From Saprospiraceae bacterium (GTDB lineage: Bacteria; Bacteroidota; Bacteroidia; Chitinophagales; Saprospiraceae): 9,466 nucleotides of DNA. The stretch spans positions 1-9,466 of the forward strand of contig JAGQWW010000079.1 in assembly GCA_020436955.1 (NCBI GenBank). The letters run 5' to 3'. The position numbers and the translations under genes were made by a program. The notes beneath the pieces were generated by a model. That model was not told the origin of the DNA. It made no database searches and saw nothing but the letters and a program-made list of their open reading frames with translations. Below are positions 5,440-9,466 of the stretch, in pieces. Position 1 is the first letter of the stretch. The number at the start of each line of letters is the position of its first letter.

Positions 5440-8307
5440 TTAAAGCTTTTTCCAATCATATACTAGGCTAATGAAAGCCAATCTTCCAATCCTAGGTCCA
5501 CCGTAAGTTTGGAAATTTTTATTATTTAATAAGTTAGATGCACCAACTTTAACAGTCGTATTAATTTTTGGGAAGGCCATGGTAATCTGCGCATCAAGCA
5601 ATGAATAGGTAGGAATACTACCCGTAAATTGCGGAGACCCTTCAAAAATGAATCCTTCAATCCACTTGTAATTGATATTGAAACCCCAGTTTTTCAAAGT
5701 CGTATTGCCAATGTTCCACACTATATTTCTACCACTTAGACTGATGTTAAACTTGTGTTCAGGCGTATTAAATGCCGGAACAATAGGATCATCTGTTTCT
5801 GTATTCAGTTTATTCCATGAATAATTACCGGCCAATTGGTAATAATCCCAGAAGTAGTGGTTTAATCCGATGGCAAAACCTTGCGTAGTCACCTGTTGGG
5901 TAGAATTGGCCGCGTAACGATAGATGCTGATTCCTATTGGACGATTAAAAATAGGGTCAAATTGAAGATCCGCTCCAATATTGAAACCAAGGAAATCATC
6001 GTAAATATTATAGTAATAACTGGCATCCAGATAGGTCGAATTGAACAGGGTAGTCCGGTATCCAACCTCAAATGTTTTCACTTTCTCCGGCATTACGCCC
6101 GGTATATCAAAATATTCCAACGTATCCCTATCCAAAGAATTCAGGTAATTTACCAGCGATTCGGTTGTAACCAAACCTTCGACGCCATCAAGGTTCCCTG
6201 ATAATGTAGCTCTTCCTACATCAAGGTTCAAGTATTGGTCGGTCAAAGTTGGGTTTCTGATGGCTGAAGAGAAAGACAATCTTATGTAATTATTAGCCTT
6301 TGGCTTAATTACCAATGAAGCAGCTGGAGAGAACAGCCAGTCAAAGTTTTGATTTTTATCAGCTCTAACTGTCAATTGTGCTCTAACCTTGTCTTCCCAA
6401 AAGCCCTTTTCTGCTCCGGTATAAAAACCAAATTCATAGTTGGTAATATTGATACCTGCTGTATCGTAGAAAATCGTTCCTTCAGATTCGGGCGTGTACA
6501 TCCTGAAATTACCACCAACTCGCAGGAAGTTTAATCCTTCAGGATTGAAAGTATATTCTCCATGTACATGGTATAATTTACTTCTATCTATAAACTTCGT
6601 GCCTCCGTCATTCCTTGATTTAGAAATGATCTCATTGAATTTTTCGTCAAATCGCTCTGTCCCAGGCTTGTAATATGGATTCACCGTTCTTAATCCTGTC
6701 ACTCCACCGTTTACATAATCTTCAGCCTGTTGATGCCACACCTTTAGCGTGTCATTATAATCTCTCAGCCATTGGTAATATTCACCATAAGGATAAACCT
6801 GGTAGGGTAGGCCGGTCAATGGATTGGGAACGGGGTTACCATTTTCATCTAAAGAATCTCTAAAAGTTGGAAATCCTAATTCAAAAGCACGCTGGTCAAA
6901 ATTACCCTGTCCGTTGATTGGGTTCCTCCAGAAGTTCTCATAAACCTGAGACCAGGTGAAATTACTTCCGGCACTGTCCTGCAAAGCTAGGGCAGTAAAA
7001 TAAGGATCATAAGAATCACCGGCATCGTCGACCGTCATATAGGCTCTAATGAAAAACTTGTCTTGCTTTTTGAACTCAATTTTTGGCTGGGCAAAAATGA
7101 TATTTCTCAAACTAAATCTATTGTCTCCCTGGTACACAGTGGTCCCTGTACTGAAACTTCCGGCCAAAATGATTTCAGGAGATTCAGCTTCCATGGAGGG
7201 ATTGGTCCGGAAATGCATAGCCAGATTACTTTTTAGGTTACGAGTCCCATAATCAACCAAATCCTGCTCTTTATAACCGGTACGATAAAATGTTCCTAAT
7301 CCAGGATACTGACTTGGTGGTTGGAATTCTGAATAATCGCCACCTGGGAAATATTCATCACCATATATATTGACTGCATCATAGCCACCCGGATTGTCTA
7401 CACCATCTTGGGTGCCATCTACCTGGTCAAAATTATCTGCTACCCAGTCATTGGCAGTTAGGTAAGAAAAGTTGAATTTATAAGCGAAAACTTCGTAACC
7501 ATCCTTATTGGCAATACCATCAGCATATCGGATTGCTGCTTCAACCAAACTTCTTTCACCAACTTTAACACTGGCAGCCAAACCCTGATGGAAAAATGGA
7601 TTTTTGGTTTCCATGGAAATTACTCCATTAAAGGCATTTGGACCATAGAATGCAGAACTCGCACCCTGAATAAGGTCCACCTTTACTACATCTAAATCAG
7701 ATGTACCCAGGAAATTCCCAAGAGAAAAGTTCAATCCGGGTGCCTGATTGTCTACACCATCAATGATTTGTAGGGAACGAACAGGGCTGGTAGAATTGAA
7801 ACCCCTGGTATTGACAATTTTAAATCCTAGACTGGCTGCTGTTAAATCCACACCCTTCATGGCACCCAAACCATCATAAAAGTTATCAGAAGCAGTCTGC
7901 TTGATGGCGACCAAATCCATAGATTCAACCGTCAAGGGTGCTGCTTTTTGTTTTTCTGACACACGCTGGCCCTTTACTTCGACTGCAGCAATGGTGATGG
8001 CGCTTTCTTCTAATTTTATCTTTAAATTTTGAGAAGGATCGTTGATCGTTTGTTTCACAGCAGCATATCCGGTGTAGGAAAACTCAACCTCAAAAGGAGG
8101 ATTTTGAGAAGTTTGCAATTCAAATGCGCCATCAAAGTCAGTGACGGTTCCTTCTCCGGTTGCGGTGATAATCACTGTTGCTCCGATAAGTGGCTCTCCA
8201 TTATTGGCATCCTCAATCTTTCCTTTCAGATTGGATTGACTAAATCCATGGTAGCCTGATAGAACAAAAACAAAACTCCACAGTATAATACAGTAGCTTC
8301 TTTTCAT
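5440..8307 (-). CDS. TonB-dependent outer-membrane receptor with carboxypeptidase-like regulatory domain
   Basis: A 955-residue energy-coupled outer-membrane importer. The start is taken at 8307 because MKRSYCIILWSFVFVLSGYHGFSQ is a complete signal peptide; an in-frame ATG at 8352 would add 15 residues ahead of it. Residues about 27-104 are a carboxypeptidase-D-like regulatory domain (LKGKIEDANNGEPLIGATVI through GTVTDFDGAFEL). The plug follows at about 115-250, with IIDGVDNQAPG and the LIQGASSAFYGPNAFNGVISMETKNP motif. A 22-strand-type barrel makes up the rest, with the late GASNLLNNKNFQTYG motif and the final strand FISLVYDWKKL. There is no SusD partner next to it; instead the T9SS hydrolase-like gene follows after 24 bases. 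The substrate cannot be read from the sequence. Members of the family import siderophores, glycans, peptides or other large nutrients. Confidence 0.93.
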   Translation of the reverse strand: MKRSYCIILWSFVFVLSGYHGFSQSNLKGKIEDANNGEPLIGATVIITATGEGTVTDFDGAFELQTSQNPPFEVEFSYTGYAAVKQTINDPSQNLKIKLEESAITIAAVEVKGQRVSEKQKAAPLTVESMDLVAIKQTASDNFYDGLGAMKGVDLTAASLGFKIVNTRGFNSTSPVRSLQIIDGVDNQAPGLNFSLGNFLGTSDLDVVKVDLIQGASSAFYGPNAFNGVISMETKNPFFHQGLAASVKVGERSLVEAAIRYADGIANKDGYEVFAYKFNFSYLTANDWVADNFDQVDGTQDGVDNPGGYDAVNIYGDEYFPGGDYSEFQPPSQYPGLGTFYRTGYKEQDLVDYGTRNLKSNLAMHFRTNPSMEAESPEIILAGSFSTGTTVYQGDNRFSLRNIIFAQPKIEFKKQDKFFIRAYMTVDDAGDSYDPYFTALALQDSAGSNFTWSQVYENFWRNPINGQGNFDQRAFELGFPTFRDSLDENGNPVPNPLTGLPYQVYPYGEYYQWLRDYNDTLKVWHQQAEDYVNGGVTGLRTVNPYYKPGTERFDEKFNEIISKSRNDGGTKFIDRSKLYHVHGEYTFNPEGLNFLRVGGNFRMYTPESEGTIFYDTAGINITNYEFGFYTGAEKGFWEDKVRAQLTVRADKNQNFDWLFSPAASLVIKPKANNYIRLSFSSAIRNPTLTDQYLNLDVGRATLSGNLDGVEGLVTTESLVNYLNSLDRDTLEYFDIPGVMPEKVKTFEVGYRTTLFNSTYLDASYYYNIYDDFLGFNIGADLQFDPIFNRPIGISIYRYAANSTQQVTTQGFAIGLNHYFWDYYQLAGNYSWNKLNTETDDPIVPAFNTPEHKFNISLSGRNIVWNIGNTTLKNWGFNINYKWIEGFIFEGSPQFTGSIPTYSLLDAQITMAFPKINTTVKVGASNLLNNKNFQTYGGPRIGRLAFISLVYDWKKL

Positions 8308-8451
8308 GGTTATGTTTAGCTCAAGGTAACTAGTCAGTTTTAAGCATGCCAAAATATATATTTTATTTCGTTTGAAATTCTTTTTAAATATTTTTTTTGG
8401 CAGCCTTGTAACTAAACGATGATTTTATTGGCTTAAATAAAATAGTAACAA
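8308..8451. promoter_or_regulatory. AT-rich divergent promoter region
   Basis: This 144-base gap separates the divergent starts of the receptor and the small membrane protein, so it must hold promoters for both. On the minus strand a TATATTTTG stretch (about 8350-8358) is close to the Bacteroidota -7 consensus TAnnTTTG, but has no TTG at the -33 distance. On the plus strand TTG at 8406-8408 lies 17 bases before a TA at 8426, with a poor -7 match. Neither assignment is secure. No ribosome-binding purine box is visible before either ATG. Confidence 0.4.
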
Positions 8452-8925
8452 ATGCATAGCGGACACCTGACGCGCGCGATTCTTCTTCCTTTTATGGCAG
8501 CAGTTGCAGGCTACCTGACTTACGTTCCTGACTTGTACCACTTTTTTGATGGAGTCAGCCATCCTGATTGGTCCGTTTCTGCCCAAACCTGGCGCAATGT
8601 AGGCTTTGCTTATTACCTTTTGATGATGGTCCTTTTATACCAATTGACCACCACCTGTGATCCTAAATTTCCCACGGTATTTTGGCTGCTTGTTTTTCTT
8701 TTGGTCTTTGAAGAATTCTGGGGCTATCAGCTATTTTCGAAACAAGCCTTTACTTTTGCAGTGGTTGGTGCCGGTATTCAATTGGCAGTAGCACTTGTCA
8801 TTCCGTTTTTTTTATACAAAATAAAAAAATGGTGGCTTTTTCTTTTTATTCCCATCATGCTTTGGATAGGTTTGTATCAGTTTTGGTGGACTTACGGCAT
8901 TTGGAGTCTAACCGAAGGATACTAA
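8452..8925 (+). CDS. Small multi-pass inner-membrane protein of unknown function
   Basis: A 157-residue very hydrophobic protein that I do not recognise. About five membrane segments are visible: 9-25, 48-66, 73-94, 100-122 and 126-147. The first loop is Asp/His-rich and aromatic (DLYHFFDGVSHPDW), and the C-terminal part is Trp-rich (KKWWLF, QFWWTYGIWS). Positive residues at KIKK (123-126) sit between TM4 and TM5. There is no signal peptide beyond TM1. The ATG at 8452 is the first in frame and lets TM1 begin at once. It ends in a double stop (TAATAA), and the NADH dehydrogenase gene begins 19 bases later, so the two are probably co-transcribed. A membrane role linked to that respiratory enzyme is possible, but is inferred from position only. 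Confidence 0.78.
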   Translation: MHSGHLTRAILLPFMAAVAGYLTYVPDLYHFFDGVSHPDWSVSAQTWRNVGFAYYLLMMVLLYQLTTTCDPKFPTVFWLLVFLLVFEEFWGYQLFSKQAFTFAVVGAGIQLAVALVIPFFLYKIKKWWLFLFIPIMLWIGLYQFWWTYGIWSLTEGY

Positions 8926-8944
8926 TAACCTCATTCAAAAAACC

Positions 8945-9466
8945 ATGATAAAAATAAATTTGCCCGAGTTGGGTAAGGAACGAATTGTAATTTTGGGCGG
9001 TGGATTTGCCGGATTGGCACTTGCACTCAAATTATCCAAATTAAAAACGTATCAGGTTGTCCTGCTGGACCGAAACAATTATCACCAGTTTCAACCACTT
9101 TTCTACCAGGTAGCCATGTCTGGTTTGGAGCCTAGTTCCATCGTTTTTCCCTTTCGGAAAATATTTCAAAAGAATAAAGACGTTTTTATCCGCATAACTG
9201 AAGTGGAGGGCATCAATCTGGAAAAGAAATACCTGGAAACCAGTCTAGGTATTTGCAATTTTGACCACCTGATCATCGCCACCGGTGCAGATACCAATTA
9301 CTTCGGCAATCAGGAACTGGAATCTTTGGCTATCTCCATGAAAACGGTTTCCGAAGCCCTGTATTTAAGAAATTCCATCCTTTCAGATTATGAAATTGCA
9401 CTGTCTACCAGCGATTACGATGAGCGGCAGGAATACATTGATATTGTAGTAGTAGGTGGCGGTCCT
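8945..9466 (+). CDS. ndh: Type II NADH dehydrogenase (NDH-2), N-terminal part; 3' end outside window
   Basis: The frame opens at ATG 8945 and is still open at the window end, giving 174 residues of an expected 420-450. It is a peripheral membrane flavoprotein that passes electrons from NADH to quinone without pumping protons. RIVILGGGFAGLALALKL (residues 13-30) is the FAD-binding Rossmann motif. NYHQFQPLFYQVA (45-57) is the signature of NDH-2-like dehydrogenases. FDHLIIATGADTNYFGN (106-122) is the second FAD contact strand. IDIVVVGGGP (165-174) starts the NADH-binding Rossmann fold as the window ends. The quinone site and membrane-anchoring C-terminus are not visible. Another pyridine-nucleotide disulphide oxidoreductase of the same superfamily is less likely, because of the QPLFYQVA motif. 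Confidence 0.9.
   Translation, partial: MIKINLPELGKERIVILGGGFAGLALALKLSKLKTYQVVLLDRNNYHQFQPLFYQVAMSGLEPSSIVFPFRKIFQKNKDVFIRITEVEGINLEKKYLETSLGICNFDHLIIATGADTNYFGNQELESLAISMKTVSEALYLRNSILSDYEIALSTSDYDERQEYIDIVVVGGGP

Noticed and set aside
5881..6201. Plus-strand open frames opposite the receptor, including this 106-residue one
   Set aside because: They lie entirely antisense to a well-supported gene and show no signal peptide, domain or family pattern.
3808..8307. A SusC/SusD glycan-utilisation pair
   Set aside because: The gene after the receptor has an alpha/beta-hydrolase fold and a T9SS domain, not a SusD lipoprotein, and no glycoside hydrolase is visible.
8308..8352. Upstream ATG at 8352 as the start of the TonB receptor
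   Set aside because: It would put 15 residues (MACLKLTSYLELNIT) before a complete signal peptide beginning MKRSYC, and would overlap the likely promoter region.

Overview
The window comes from a member of the phylum Bacteroidota. Three things point there: a C-terminal type IX secretion (T9SS) sorting domain on a secreted protein, a large TonB-dependent receptor with an N-terminal carboxypeptidase-like regulatory domain, and Lys-rich signal peptides ending in Ala/Ser-X-Ser-Gln, with little Shine-Dalgarno signal before starts. Class and genus cannot be fixed from the sequence; Saprospiria-like is only an impression.

Layout, left to right. Bases 1-768 hold the C-terminal half of a phosphoglucosamine mutase (glmM-type), cut by the window edge. 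An outer-membrane beta-barrel protein (902-1534) follows and ends in a strong hairpin terminator. Next is an M48 metalloprotease lipoprotein (1627-3078) with an extra C-terminal tail. Convergent to it is a minus-strand two-gene unit: a TonB-dependent receptor (5440-8307) followed after 24 bases by a T9SS-exported alpha/beta-hydrolase-like protein (3808-5415). Divergent from the receptor is a plus-strand pair: a small multi-pass membrane protein of unknown function (8452-8925) and, 19 bases later, the N-terminal part of a type II NADH dehydrogenase (8945 to the window end).

The roughly 730 bases between the two convergent genes (3079-3807) hold no credible gene. They are a mosaic of short tandem repeats with strict 7-base phase (two unrelated word families) or 8-base phase (one family), interleaved with C6/G6 palindromes. 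Every family occurs in both orientations, so the region resembles a scrambled inverted repeat. This is the most unusual feature of the window.

Functionally, the receptor and hydrolase-like protein probably form one surface capture/import unit. The hydrolase-like protein has Gly where the nucleophile Ser should be (GQGTGG in place of GxSxGG), so it may be a binding protein or pseudoenzyme. The remaining genes are housekeeping (amino-sugar activation, envelope proteolysis, respiratory NADH oxidation).
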